Positions 44,737-53,522 are shown, numbered from the stretch's first letter. The stretch is DNA of 64,000 nt from Aromatoleum toluclasticum ATCC 700605 (GCF_000378245.1 NZ_KB899491.1:1-64000), one strand, 5' to 3'. A program made the numbers and translations. The notes: a model not told the origin generated them from the letters alone.

Positions 44737-46419
44737 TCAAGGGCTTCGGGTGAGGACATCAAGGGCCTCTATGGGCGGGGATTCGTCGATGCGGCCAGAT
44801 CCCCAGTTCTTTCGAAGTGCCGTGATGTGTTCGACGATTATGTCATTCTGAGGAAATGCTTGTTGGGTTGTTCTTTTCAGAACGAGCCACGAGTTGTTCC
44901 AATATATTACTTCATGGCGACCGTGGGATAACAGGTTGGAAACCATATCGAGATACTCAGACGTGTTCATCTGAAGGTGGAAGGACAGAGTTCCGATCGA
45001 AGTCAGATCGTCTGGAGTGATCCGTTTTGTTGGTGCCTGAAGGTTCAGAATTATGAAGTCGGTGTCCAGATTCCGGTCGGGAAATTTGTAGATGGCTGGC
45101 CGCATTGTAAAATGCGGGCCCGCATTTGCCTGTACGGAAACGGCTGCCTTGTCGCCAATAATTTTCATGATTTTGACCACGTCGGACGGACGTTCCGTCG
45201 CAAAGCGCCGTGGCGCCCAATAGTCGGCCATGCCGGGCAACGGGAGCGGAAACACACAGTAGCCCCCAACGATGCTCGCAAGGGCGACCGCACCAGCAAT
45301 TTCGGTTGGCGTGTAGCGCTTCACGAGTTGCCTAAGCCTCATGCTGCCGTGGATTGCTGCAATGGCGAGGACGGGGACTATGGTTATAGTGTGGTAGGCG
45401 AAAATACTGCGAGGCATCGGATTCGCAGATAGGAGATTGATCGCCAAATCCGGAAAGGCAGGCAGCAAGAACTCGGGCGCCGCGAAGGGCAGGAAGAAGG
45501 CGAGCAGGAAAAGGACGAAAACGTAGATCCATCCCTCAAAGACCCCAAACACAACCTGCATGATCCTTATGGGGTTCCGCACAACAGTCTCGACGACATC
45601 CAAGGCCGAATGGCCGAGCCAGTCGTAGCGGCTCAACTGCCCAAGTTCCGACGCGAGCATCGGATGGTTGCCGGTTGGTGAGAGAGCTGGCATGAGGATG
45701 CCGATGACAGCAGAGGCGGTGGCGATTCCAAGCAGTGTGATGAGCGCTGCAAACCACCATGTCTTGTTCCGGATTCCCCACAGAATCCCGAATCCTGCGA
45801 CGGTAAGACCCATCTGTTCCTGTACGAGCAGCAGCAGCATGCACATCCCGAGCATGAGCTTTTTTTGCTTCGTCTCGATAGCGTAGAGGGAAAGCACGAT
45901 CATCGGGACGGCGAGCGTTACCGGATGGAAATCCCAAACGGATGCAGAAGTGAGAAAAGGGTTTGCGAGGTAGGCGAGTGCCCACAGGAAAGCGGTCTTG
46001 CTCGATCCGCTTACCAGGCGGGCCAGCAGGAACAATGGCCACGCTGCGAGCGACAGGGCGAGGGCCTGAGCGCCGATGAGCCATTCGGCGGCCGGCGCAA
46101 GGGCGTACAAAGGGGCGAACAGGAACAGGATGGGGGTGAAATGATGGCCGAGCCAGTTGATGCGGCCGCTGTCCGGGTAAATGGGGGTGTTGATGAACGG
46201 GGCTCCGTTGAGGATTCCCCATATCGCCTGATCGAACGCTCCGAGATCGTTGATCGAAGTCAGCAGTCCCCAGTGCCGCGTCAATCCGACCGATAAAGTC
46301 ACGACGAAATGCGTAGCGATCGCGGCGGCGACCGCCATGCTCCAACGCGCATCGCGTGCCAGAGGGGACTCGGTGGCCGGTGCTCGGGTCCCTGGTGTCA
46401 CGCTGTCGGAGGAGCCCAT
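44737..46419 (-). CDS. DUF2079 family multi-pass membrane protein, possible GT-C glycosyltransferase
   Basis: A 560-residue protein from the ATG at 46419 (MGSSDSVTPGTRAPATESPL). About ten hydrophobic helices are visible. NDLGAFDQAIWGILNGAPFI and GHHFTPILFLFAPLYAL near the N-terminus are typical of DUF2079, as is SVWDFHPVTLAVPMIVLSLY. The first loop contains acidic residues as in GT-C enzymes, but activity is unproven. The frame is open to 46842; that part overlaps the divergent methyltransferase and is unlikely to be coding. Confidence 0.8.
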   Translation of the reverse strand: MGSSDSVTPGTRAPATESPLARDARWSMAVAAAIATHFVVTLSVGLTRHWGLLTSINDLGAFDQAIWGILNGAPFINTPIYPDSGRINWLGHHFTPILFLFAPLYALAPAAEWLIGAQALALSLAAWPLFLLARLVSGSSKTAFLWALAYLANPFLTSASVWDFHPVTLAVPMIVLSLYAIETKQKKLMLGMCMLLLLVQEQMGLTVAGFGILWGIRNKTWWFAALITLLGIATASAVIGILMPALSPTGNHPMLASELGQLSRYDWLGHSALDVVETVVRNPIRIMQVVFGVFEGWIYVFVLFLLAFFLPFAAPEFLLPAFPDLAINLLSANPMPRSIFAYHTITIVPVLAIAAIHGSMRLRQLVKRYTPTEIAGAVALASIVGGYCVFPLPLPGMADYWAPRRFATERPSDVVKIMKIIGDKAAVSVQANAGPHFTMRPAIYKFPDRNLDTDFIILNLQAPTKRITPDDLTSIGTLSFHLQMNTSEYLDMVSNLLSHGRHEVIYWNNSWLVLKRTTQQAFPQNDIIVEHITALRKNWGSGRIDESPPIEALDVLTRSP

Positions 46420-46780
46420 TCGATTCGCTGCCTTGGTTACGAAAGTAGCGTGCACGACCAATTTCGGGCGGCTATCGGTGTCGCTGTCCGTGAGGCGCGC
46501 AACAGTTTCCCCGGTACGAGTCGGGGCATGAGAGCAGGACTGCTCACGATGGATTCCGTGACATGCTGCCGCGACCTGAGCGGGGGCGCTTGCTAGGGTT
46601 CTGGCTGCGTGGGTAGTGTGCCGGACCCCTCCAGCCAACGCCCTTGATCGTACAGTGATCGGGCTGGAGTTGCCTTCGAGGGTGTGTCCCGCGCGTGACA
46701 GAATTCCCGCTTGCGCCGCGTATGCGAATTCCGCTTTGGCGGTTATCGGTGGGGCGCACCGGATTGTGAGGGGAGCGAAG

Positions 46781-47470
46781 ATGGAGCGTGTCGAATTCGA
46801 TCGATTTGCCGACGAATACGAACAGCAGCACGCCGAGAACATCCGGGTTTCGGGTGAGTCTCCCGAATATTTCGCTCGCTACAAGGTACAGGATGTGGCC
46901 CGCGTTTTGGGGGCGCAAGGCCCCGGGCGTATCCTGGATTTCGGGGCAGGAGTGGGGGCGTCAGTCCCGCACTGGCGTGATGCATTTCCGAAGGCGTCCC
47001 TGACGTGCCTGGATGTTTCCGAGCGTTCGCTAGCGATTGCGCGGGAACGTTACCGCGAAGCCGCGGAATTCCGTAGCTTCGACGGCCGGACGGTTCCCTT
47101 TGCAGCGCGCACGTTCGACGTGGCCTTTGCGGCTTGTGTGTTCCATCACATCGAGCCCACCCGGCAGGTGCCGTTGCTGCGAGAGTTATATCGCGTGCTC
47201 GCGGATGATGGGGCATTGTTCATATTCGAGCACAATCCATACAACCCATTGACGCGACGCGCTGTCGATACGTGCCCGTTCGATGAGAACGCCATCCTGA
47301 TCGCTGCGCGCACGCTGAAGGAACGGCTGGTTGCGGCGGGGTTCCGGCGGATATCGGTAGCGTACCGGATCTTTTTTCCGCGGCAACTCCGTGTTCTGCG
47401 GCCGCTTGAGGGCCTGTTAACGGGCGTGCCCCTTGGGGCGCAATATCGCATATGCGCCAGGAAGCGATAA
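46781..47470 (+). CDS. Class I SAM-dependent methyltransferase
   Basis: A 229-residue protein set by a GAGGGGAG ribosome site before the ATG at 46781. It begins MERVEFDRFADEYEQQHAEN. The SAM-binding motif I is RILDFGAGVGASVPHWRDAF, then LTCLDVSERSLAIARERYRE, with FAACVFHHIEPTRQVPLLRE after it. The sequence resembles methyltransferases found next to GtrB-type glycosyltransferases. It overlaps the extended frame of the next gene and is likely cotranscribed with it. Confidence 0.87.
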   Translation: MERVEFDRFADEYEQQHAENIRVSGESPEYFARYKVQDVARVLGAQGPGRILDFGAGVGASVPHWRDAFPKASLTCLDVSERSLAIARERYREAAEFRSFDGRTVPFAARTFDVAFAACVFHHIEPTRQVPLLRELYRVLADDGALFIFEHNPYNPLTRRAVDTCPFDENAILIAARTLKERLVAAGFRRISVAYRIFFPRQLRVLRPLEGLLTGVPLGAQYRICARKR

Positions 47471-47526
47471 AAGCGGACGTGTCGGCGTCCTTCGCCGCTC
47501 AGACTGAGGGGGGCGAGAGGATCGAC

Positions 47527-48465
47527 ATGACAAGGCTTGCCATTATCGTGCCTTGTTACAACGAGGAAGAGGTTCTTCCCGGGGCCGCGCAGCGTTTGCG
47601 GGCACTGCTGTTGGATCTGAAACTGCATGGTGAGGTCAGCGAGGGGAGCAGCGTGTACTTCGTCGATGACGGATCGTCGGACCGTACGTGGAACATCATC
47701 GAGGGGTTGGCACGGGACGACCCTTCGAGCCACGGGATCAAGCTGTCGAGAAACTGCGGTCACCAGAATGCCCTGCTTGCCGGATTGTTTTCGGTGCCGG
47801 GTGATGCGGTCGTGAGCATTGATGCGGACCTGCAGGACGATCCCGATGCGATCCGCGAGATGCTTGCGGCACATCGCGGCGGGGTGCAGGTCGTATACGG
47901 GGTGCGGCGGCGACGGGAAGCGGACACCGCGTTCAAACGGATCAGTGCCGAGACGTATTACCGGCTGCTTGCGCGGCTCGGCGTGCAAATCGTTTTCAAT
48001 CATGCGGACTACAGGCTGTTGTCCCGCCGTGCGATCGATGCTTTGGCGCAGTATGGGGAACGCAATATCGTCCTCCGCGGCATCGTGCCGCAACTGGGGT
48101 TCAATAGCGCGGTGGTCTATTACGACCGTGTTGCGCGGACGGCCGGCGTCACGAAATATCCGTTTCGGAAAATGCTGGCGCTGGCGGTGGAAGGCGTGAC
48201 GTCATTTTCGGCGGCACCGTTGCGGGCAATCACGGCGCTTGGATTGTGCGTGTCGGTGCTCAGCTTCGCCGGAGGATTGTGGGCATTGTGGGCCCGCTTC
48301 GTTCACGGCGAGGGGGTTGTGCCCGGATGGGCGTCGACGATGGTTCCGCTGTTCTTCCTCGGGGGCATACAGCTCTTGAGTCTTGGCGTGATCGGTGAAT
48401 ACGTGGCGAAAATCTACATGGAAAGCAAGGGACGACCACGTTACATCATCGACCGGAAAGTTTGA
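47527..48465 (+). CDS. Family 2 glycosyltransferase, GtrB/undecaprenyl-phosphate sugar synthase type
   Basis: A 312-residue protein. The ATG at 47527 follows GAGAGG and begins MTRLAIIVPCYNEEEVLPGA. The GT-A fold has VYFVDDGSSDRTWNIIEGLA, HQNALLAGLFSVPGDAVVSI, then DADLQDDP with the metal-binding DxD. RTAGVTKYPFRKMLALAVEG and two C-terminal membrane helices with LSLGVIGEYVAKIYMESKGR and PRYIID match GtrB/DPM-like enzymes, which load a sugar on undecaprenyl phosphate. The neighbouring GT-C-like proteins would be natural users of such a donor. Confidence 0.92.
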   Translation: MTRLAIIVPCYNEEEVLPGAAQRLRALLLDLKLHGEVSEGSSVYFVDDGSSDRTWNIIEGLARDDPSSHGIKLSRNCGHQNALLAGLFSVPGDAVVSIDADLQDDPDAIREMLAAHRGGVQVVYGVRRRREADTAFKRISAETYYRLLARLGVQIVFNHADYRLLSRRAIDALAQYGERNIVLRGIVPQLGFNSAVVYYDRVARTAGVTKYPFRKMLALAVEGVTSFSAAPLRAITALGLCVSVLSFAGGLWALWARFVHGEGVVPGWASTMVPLFFLGGIQLLSLGVIGEYVAKIYMESKGRPRYIIDRKV

Positions 48466-48523
48466 TCAGCCCGTGTGATCGGCCGGGCTTGCACGGTGTT
48501 GCCATGCGGAGGATCGGTGGCGC

Positions 48524-50140
48524 GTGAATGCTGCCGCGTTCCGTGAACAAGTCCCTGTTAATTTCATTTATATGTTTGCCAAGTGGACCACGCTCGCCAT
48601 GCCCGACGTTGATGTCATCAAGGTTGTGCAAAAACCTGCCATGCCGAACGTTAGAACCTTTGGTGTGTCATGGCCGTTGCTCGTTGCCGTGATTGCTTTT
48701 TTCGGGGTGTTATATGCCCCTCCTTTCCGGCAAGCGATCTTTGGTGACCCGGACACCTACTGGCACATTGCCGCGGGGCGCTGGATGCTGGAAAACAGCG
48801 CGATACCACGCGCAGATCCGTTCTCGCACTCCATGCCCGGAGTGCCGTGGATCGCCCACGAGTGGCTTTCCGAGGTCATTCTTACCGGTGCCTACGAGGC
48901 CGCGGGCTGGGGGGGATTGGCGCTGCTAATCTCGGTGGTATTCGCTGGAACCGTGGCGTACCTTCTGCGATTCCTGCTCGAGCGCGTGGAGCCTGCGCAC
49001 GCATTGCTCCTTACTGCCCTGGCTGCGGGGATGTCGATGGGGAGCCTGTTGGTAAGGCCTCACGTACTCGTCTGGCCTCTGCTGCTCCTTTGGGTCGGAA
49101 CTCTCGTCGATAAGAGCGAGCGGGGCGGCTCCCCCCCGTGGTGGCTTGTGCCGGTGATGGCCGTTTGGGCGAATCTTCACGGAAGCTTCATGCTTGGCTT
49201 GCTGCTGGGGATGGCGCTCGCGCTCGATGCGGTTCTGCGATGCCTTCCGGATGCCCGTCGAGCCTCGTCAGTTCGTTGGGGAGGGTTTGTCGTCTCGACG
49301 GTTTTTGCAGCGATGCTTACCCCTTGGGGGTGGCATGGGCTCGCGTACCCGTTCGAGCTTACCAGCATGACTGTTGCGTTGCGCGCCATTGCCGAGTGGG
49401 GCGTTCCCGATTTCAGGACATTTCAGCCTCTGGAAGTTTGGCTAATGCTGCTGCTGCTTGTTGCATGCCTTGGCCGGGTACGCCTGCCCATGTTGCGTCT
49501 GCTCCTCATCTTGGGGCTGACACATCTGGCGTTGAAGCACGCACGGCATGTTTCGGTGCTCGGATTGGTGTCGCCATTGTTGATGGCATCAGCGCTGGCG
49601 GCTTGTTGGCGAGAGACAAAGGGCGGTGGGCGCGATGTGGAGTCGCTCGACCGTATCTTCGCAGCACTCGCTGCACCGGCGCGCCGTGGCGCGTTGGTGG
49701 GGGCGGGGCTGTTGGTCGCTTTGGGTGCAGGTGATGTACTGCGGTCCGAGCGGTTCACGTCCATTCCTGCACGGACTCCGGATGTCGCGTTGCAGGCGGC
49801 GCGGGAGGCAGGGGTGAGTGGGGCAGTGCTCAATTCCTACAACTTCGGGGGGCACCTCATCTTCAGGGGGGTTCCGGTGTTCATCGACGGTCGTGCCGAC
49901 ATGTATGGTGATCCGCTCTTGCAGCGATACCTGGCGGCGGTGAATTTGCAGGATTCTGAAAAATTGCCGCAGCTGCTTGCGGATTTTCGCATCGGTTGGA
50001 CGCTGTTTGAACCGGGGGTCCCCGCGTTGGCGCTTCTTGACCGCCTGCCGGGTTGGCGGAGGGTATATGGCGACGATGTCGCAGTAGTCCATATGCGCGA
50101 ACCGCAGGCTTTGGTTCCGGAAGCGTCCAAACAGCAGTAG
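48524..50140 (+). CDS. Multi-pass membrane protein, GT-C glycosyltransferase-like
   Basis: Up to 538 residues; the start is uncertain (ATGs at 48524, 48599 and 48638; homology-like sequence begins near VSWPLLVAVIAFFGVLY). Roughly ten membrane helices follow. The first external loop contains IFGDPDTYWHIAAGRWMLEN with an acidic DPD motif, and WIAHEWLSEVILTGAYE, as in GT39/GT-C-type transferases. A soluble C-terminal domain ends LPGWRRVYGDDVAVVHMRE. Located 58 bases after the GT2 gene, it may transfer the lipid-linked sugar; the acceptor is unknown. Confidence 0.78.
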   Translation: MNAAAFREQVPVNFIYMFAKWTTLAMPDVDVIKVVQKPAMPNVRTFGVSWPLLVAVIAFFGVLYAPPFRQAIFGDPDTYWHIAAGRWMLENSAIPRADPFSHSMPGVPWIAHEWLSEVILTGAYEAAGWGGLALLISVVFAGTVAYLLRFLLERVEPAHALLLTALAAGMSMGSLLVRPHVLVWPLLLLWVGTLVDKSERGGSPPWWLVPVMAVWANLHGSFMLGLLLGMALALDAVLRCLPDARRASSVRWGGFVVSTVFAAMLTPWGWHGLAYPFELTSMTVALRAIAEWGVPDFRTFQPLEVWLMLLLLVACLGRVRLPMLRLLLILGLTHLALKHARHVSVLGLVSPLLMASALAACWRETKGGGRDVESLDRIFAALAAPARRGALVGAGLLVALGAGDVLRSERFTSIPARTPDVALQAAREAGVSGAVLNSYNFGGHLIFRGVPVFIDGRADMYGDPLLQRYLAAVNLQDSEKLPQLLADFRIGWTLFEPGVPALALLDRLPGWRRVYGDDVAVVHMREPQALVPEASKQQ

Positions 50141-50221
50141 GCGAACGTTCTGGCTCTTGCACGCCTTGCAGTACGCAACTGCAAGGTATCGACGGTACAC
50201 CTTGTCCTGGTTGGTGGCGGT

Positions 50222-50632
50222 TCAGGCGGACGCTTCGGCCGCTTCCACGATGGCGGCCAGCAAGTCTTCACCCGGAGCGGTTTTCGTGACGAGCCGGGCA
50301 GCACCCAGAGCGAGTGCGCGTTGGAGCGTGGCTGTGTCGCAGTGGCAGGTGAAGACGATGATGGAGGCGGAACAGGCCCTGTTGAGTTGGGGGATCAGTG
50401 CGAGGCCGTCCTCGTCGCCGAGATCGACATCGAGGACGATCACGTCGGGGTTGAGGCTGCGGGCCAAGTCGAGGGCTTGGCCGCCGGTGGTTGCGCAGCC
50501 GGAGACGCGCATCGCTTCTCCTTCGCTCTCTATCAGCGCGCGTACTCCGGCGAGGATTGCGCGCTGATCATCGACGAGCAGCACTTCGATCGGAGGGGCG
50601 AGGGTGAGGCAGGGCACGACGGCGTGCTCCAC
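50222..50632 (-). CDS. Receiver-only response regulator
   Basis: A 136-residue stand-alone receiver domain: EVLLVDDQRAILAGVRALIE (acidic pocket), then NPDVIVLDVDLGDEDGLALI with the phospho-acceptor Asp. Thr appears in SIIVFTCHCDTATLQRALAL and Lys in RLVTKTAPGEDLLAAI. The alpha4-5 region resembles NarL-type receivers, but there is no DNA-binding domain and the gene ends cleanly. It could act by protein contact or compete with the NarL-type regulator at 53523. The promoter-like module at 50688-50725 lies upstream. Confidence 0.85.
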   Translation of the reverse strand: MEHAVVPCLTLAPPIEVLLVDDQRAILAGVRALIESEGEAMRVSGCATTGGQALDLARSLNPDVIVLDVDLGDEDGLALIPQLNRACSASIIVFTCHCDTATLQRALALGAARLVTKTAPGEDLLAAIVEAAEASA

Positions 50633-50687
50633 ACGTGCGGCGCGGGCCGCGATGGCTACAACATACCGTGTGTCGGGTAGCGTCGCC

Positions 50688-50725
50688 TATAGGAAGAGGC
50701 GCACGGACAATCCGTGACAAATTAC
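50688..50725 (-). promoter_or_regulatory. Promoter-like module TGTCA-N21-CCTAT before the receiver gene
   Basis: The minus strand reads GGGTAATTTGTCACGG, then after 21 bases CCTATAGGCGACG, ending 55 bases before the receiver ATG. It aligns without gaps to the PAP2 module at 44466-44504. The remaining gap 50726-50887 is featureless. Confidence 0.55.
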
Positions 50726-50887
50726 CCGGATTCAGTTTCGCGCAGGGCAGAGCCAGTCTTCGGTCGGAGCCCCGGTGAGGTCTGAGAGCTTGACGACAGG
50801 GAAGCAGGTGCCTGTGTCGGAACCTCTTGTGGTAGGAGTTTTTTTGCGATGCTTTGTATCTCAACTAGTCTCTGCAGGAACCCTATC

Positions 50888-51166
50888 GTGATCGCTACTA
50901 CTATGATTCACGTCCGCGTCGACGAGAACATCAAGGCGCAGGCTGCGGAAACCTTGGCCTCGATGGGGCTAACCGTTTCCGACGCGATCCGTGTCTTCTT
51001 GACCCGCGTCGTGGCCGACAGGGAGCGGCCGTTTGCGATCAAAGCACCGAACGCCAGCAGCCGCGCCGCAATGGCGGAGGCCGGTGAGATCATCAAGAAT
51101 CGCCGTGCTCGCTTCGCAACAGCAGATTCCCTGATTGATGACATCGAAAAGAATAGCCGCAAGTAA
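50888..51166 (+). CDS. dinJ: RelB/DinJ family antitoxin
   Basis: A 92-residue protein. AGGAA seven bases before the GTG at 50888 selects this start over the ATG at 50903, giving a VIATTMIHVRVDENIKAQAA N-terminus. TLASMGLTVSDAIRVFLTRV is the ribbon-helix-helix signature of RelB/DinJ antitoxins. The C-terminal part would neutralise a YafQ/RelE toxin. The toxin reading frame overlaps it at 51138 but is broken (see 51138-51487), so this may be an orphan antitoxin. Confidence 0.88.
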   Translation: MIATTMIHVRVDENIKAQAAETLASMGLTVSDAIRVFLTRVVADRERPFAIKAPNASSRAAMAEAGEIIKNRRARFATADSLIDDIEKNSRK

Positions 51167-51487
51167 GCGGGCGAGCCTACCGCGCGCTTCCGACTACACC
51201 AGGGAGTTCCTCAAGGACGTGCAGCGTCTGTCGCACTCGGGCAGGTACGACATGAACCGGCTCAAGGAAGCGATGACGCTGCTGATTGCCAACAATGGTC
51301 CGCTTCCGCCGGAGTGGCTGGATCATGCGCTGACGGCTGACGGCTGACGGCTGACGGCTGATGGGAGGGGCATCGCGAATGCCACATCGGCGGTGACTTC
51401 CTGCTCATCTACACGCTCGATGACGCCGGAAAGCATGGCTTGGTGGTTTTCGTTCGCAGCGGTACGCACGCGGAGCTTTTTTCATAG
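51138..51487 (+). pseudogene. yafQ: YafQ/RelE-type toxin, disrupted by a 7-bp tandem repeat
   Basis: The first frame (from 51138) encodes RASDYTREFLKDVQRLSHSG, then YDMNRLKEAMTLLIANNGPL and PPEWLDHALTADG, ending at TGA 51345. The rest of the toxin continues in another frame from 51371 (HRECHIGGDFLLIYTLDDAG, KHGLVVFVRSGTHAELF) to TAG at 51485. Between them lie four copies of CTGACGG plus CTGA. About 20 extra bases explain the frame change relative to an intact YafQ. The full-length toxin can therefore not be made. Confidence 0.85.
51330..51361 (+). repeat. Tandem repeat (CTGACGG)4 breaking the toxin gene
   Basis: Four perfect 7-base units followed by CTGA. The repeat probably grew by replication slippage from a single unit in the LTAD-coding segment. 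Any copy number of two or more creates the same in-frame TGA, so gain or loss of units down to two does not restore the toxin. Confidence 0.9.
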
Positions 51488-51568
51488 TCCAGGGCGGGAG
51501 GAGCGATGGAAATACGCATCGGCCGCCGCTCTGCGGACACCATCCGAGGCATCCGGGACGGTGCAGCC

Positions 51569-53194
51569 TCAGAAGACGACAACGGCTTCGTTTGAGCAAC
51601 TCGCGGTGCCTGCATCGCATACCTTGTACGTGTAGGTTCCGCCGCCGGTCTTGTTGATGGGGTCGGTGTAGGTGTTGGTGCCGCTCCCGTTGGATTGGCC
51701 GGCGACGATCTTCGTACCGTTGCGCCAGATATCGACTTGCTGCGCCGTGCTGCCGCTCCATGTCAAGTCGACCAGTTGTTTTCCCTTGATCTTGTAGCCG
51801 GTGGCGGCGAGTGTGATGGTGGCAGCGGGGGGCGGCGGGTTCTGGCCGTCGAGTGCGCGGCGGGCGTTGACGCGGCCGTGCTGCACCCAGGCACCGAAGT
51901 TCTGGCCGAGGGCGCCCGTGGTGTCGGCGTTGTTTTCGATGTAGCCACGCGCCTGGGCGTTGGTGAGGCCCGGCGTATGAGCGAGCACCAGCGCCGCAAC
52001 GCCCGCGACGTGGGGGGATGCCATGGACGTGCCGGACAGCCAGTTGTAGCAGCCTTCCTTGTCGTCGGCGGGGAGGCCGCAGGCGGAATTGGGGAAGGTC
52101 GAGAGGATGTTGTGGCCGGGGGCGGCGACGGAGACCCAGCTCTTGCCGAAGGTGGAGAAGAACGCGAGGTTGTCGTGGCGGTCGGTGGCGGCTACGGCGA
52201 TGACTTCAGGGAAGGCCGCAGGGTAGATGGGGGTGTCGGCGTAGTCGTTGCCGGCGGCCGCGACGAGGACGACGCCTTTGTTCCAGGCGTACCTGATGGC
52301 GTCGGCTTCGGCCTGCGAGGGCGAGTAGGGGTCGGGGTCGCTGCCGTAGCTCATGTTGGCGACGCGGTAGCCGTGATCGGCGGCATAAATTAGGCCGGCG
52401 ACCGAGTCGGCAAGGTCGCACATGCCGATCAGGGGGAAGGACTCGGAAGGGTATTCGTGGCACACCTTGAGCGAGCCGATTTTTGCGGCCCAGCCGACGC
52501 CGGCAGTGCCGACTCCGTTGTTGGTGTTGGCGGCAGCGATGCCCGCGACGTGGGTGCCGTGGCCGATGAGATCGGCGGGCGTGGAGCTGTTGGTGAAGTT
52601 GCGCTGCTCCACGCATTTGCCGAGGAGATCGACATGGGTGCATTCGACGCCGCTGTCGAGGATGGCGATCCGGATGTTTTCGCTGCCCTGGGTGATGTCC
52701 CAGGCCTCGGGGGCGTCGATGTCGGCGTCCATGCTGCCCTTCAGCGTGCCCCCGGTGTCGGGGTCGTAGAGGGCTTGGGAGGTGTTGTTGAGGCCCCATT
52801 GTTCAGCGAAGTAGTCGATGCCCAGGCCGGTCGGGGGCGGGGGATCCCGGCCTTCGGTGGGCAGGATCAGGGGGCGGTGGAAGTTGGGCTCGGCGTAACG
52901 GACGTTGGGGTTGCGCTCGTAGAGTGCGGCGGTGGCCTCGACCGTGCCCGAGGGGATCTTCAGGAAGTGCACGCCGATGGCGTCGAAGCGTTTGAGTACC
53001 TGAGCGCCCGCCGTGGCGTGTGCCTGCGCGATGTCGGCGCCCGGCGTGCCGGGGCGGAAGGCGACCAGCAGTTGGTCGGGCGCGAAGCGCGGTGGCGGCG
53101 GGACGCCTTCGGGGAGTCCGCCCGCATGGGTGAGTCCTTGCACGAGTGACAATGCGGCAGCGAGCAGTGTGGCGAGGATGGCGGCGTGGCGCAT
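51569..53194 (-). CDS. Secreted subtilisin-family (S8) serine protease
   Basis: A 541-residue protein starting MRHAAILATLLAAALSLVQG, a signal peptide. An I9-like propeptide follows (LLVAFRPGTPGADIAQAHAT, then AEPNFHRPL). The catalytic triad is visible: Asp in RIAILDSGVECTHVDL, His in GHGTHVAGIAAANTNNGVGT and Ser in NWLSGTSMASPHVAGVAALV. The oxyanion Asn is in VVLVAAAGNDYAD. A C-terminal beta-sandwich of about 85 residues (VDLTWSGSTAQQVDIWRNGT) is fibronectin-like. It lies near a two-component system and has a TGACA-N2-TGTCA site 168 bases upstream. Confidence 0.93.
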   Translation of the reverse strand: MRHAAILATLLAAALSLVQGLTHAGGLPEGVPPPPRFAPDQLLVAFRPGTPGADIAQAHATAGAQVLKRFDAIGVHFLKIPSGTVEATAALYERNPNVRYAEPNFHRPLILPTEGRDPPPPTGLGIDYFAEQWGLNNTSQALYDPDTGGTLKGSMDADIDAPEAWDITQGSENIRIAILDSGVECTHVDLLGKCVEQRNFTNSSTPADLIGHGTHVAGIAAANTNNGVGTAGVGWAAKIGSLKVCHEYPSESFPLIGMCDLADSVAGLIYAADHGYRVANMSYGSDPDPYSPSQAEADAIRYAWNKGVVLVAAAGNDYADTPIYPAAFPEVIAVAATDRHDNLAFFSTFGKSWVSVAAPGHNILSTFPNSACGLPADDKEGCYNWLSGTSMASPHVAGVAALVLAHTPGLTNAQARGYIENNADTTGALGQNFGAWVQHGRVNARRALDGQNPPPPAATITLAATGYKIKGKQLVDLTWSGSTAQQVDIWRNGTKIVAGQSNGSGTNTYTDPINKTGGGTYTYKVCDAGTASCSNEAVVVF

Positions 53195-53361
53195 GATCTG
53201 TCCTCCGAAGGGGCGACGGGAGCCATGGGCGAGGCGAGAATCGTCCCTCACGCCGCGGCGGATGACGCGGGTGCGGTCGGCGGGCTCTGTTGCCTGCGTG
53301 CACCCTTTACTCTAGTTCGGAGACGTGCAGGGCGCGCGGTCAGTGCTGCCCTTGATGGGCG

Positions 53362-53373
53362 TGACAAATGTCA
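53362..53373. promoter_or_regulatory. Inverted repeat TGACA-N2-TGTCA upstream of the protease
   Basis: GCGTGACA-AA-TGTCACGC spans 53359-53376 with perfect 8-base arms. It resembles the TGTCA element in the modules at 42541, 44493 and 50715 but lacks CCTAT at 21 bases. It lies between the protease start and the NarL-type regulator gene. Confidence 0.5.
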
Positions 53374-53439
53374 CGCATGCCGGGGCGGTTGGGGATGTTC
53401 GTCCAAGGGGTGCAACGACGCCGGCTTCGATCACGCCGA

Positions 53440-53477
53440 ATGTCGGGCTTCGCTGCGCTCAGCCCTACCTACGCCGG
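53440..53477. repeat. REP-like half element
   Basis: CGGGCTTCGCTGCGCTCAGC, then CCTACCTACG, resembles the arm of a common intergenic repeat in beta- and gammaproteobacteria. It lies in the 328-base gap between the protease and regulator genes. The partner arm is not clear. Nothing else is recognisable in that gap apart from the inverted repeat at 53362. Confidence 0.4.
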
Positions 53478-53522
53478 AATTGCGGTTTTTGCCCTGCTCG
53501 ATGCGCGATTGCCGAACCCGGC

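Noticed and set aside
46420-46842. 141-residue N-terminal extension of the DUF2079 protein
   Set aside because: It overlaps the divergent methyltransferase gene and its promoter, and lacks hydrophobic or conserved sequence.
51330-51361. Phase-variable switch at the 7-base repeat in yafQ
   Set aside because: With two or more units an in-frame TGA is always formed, so slippage by single units cannot turn the toxin on.
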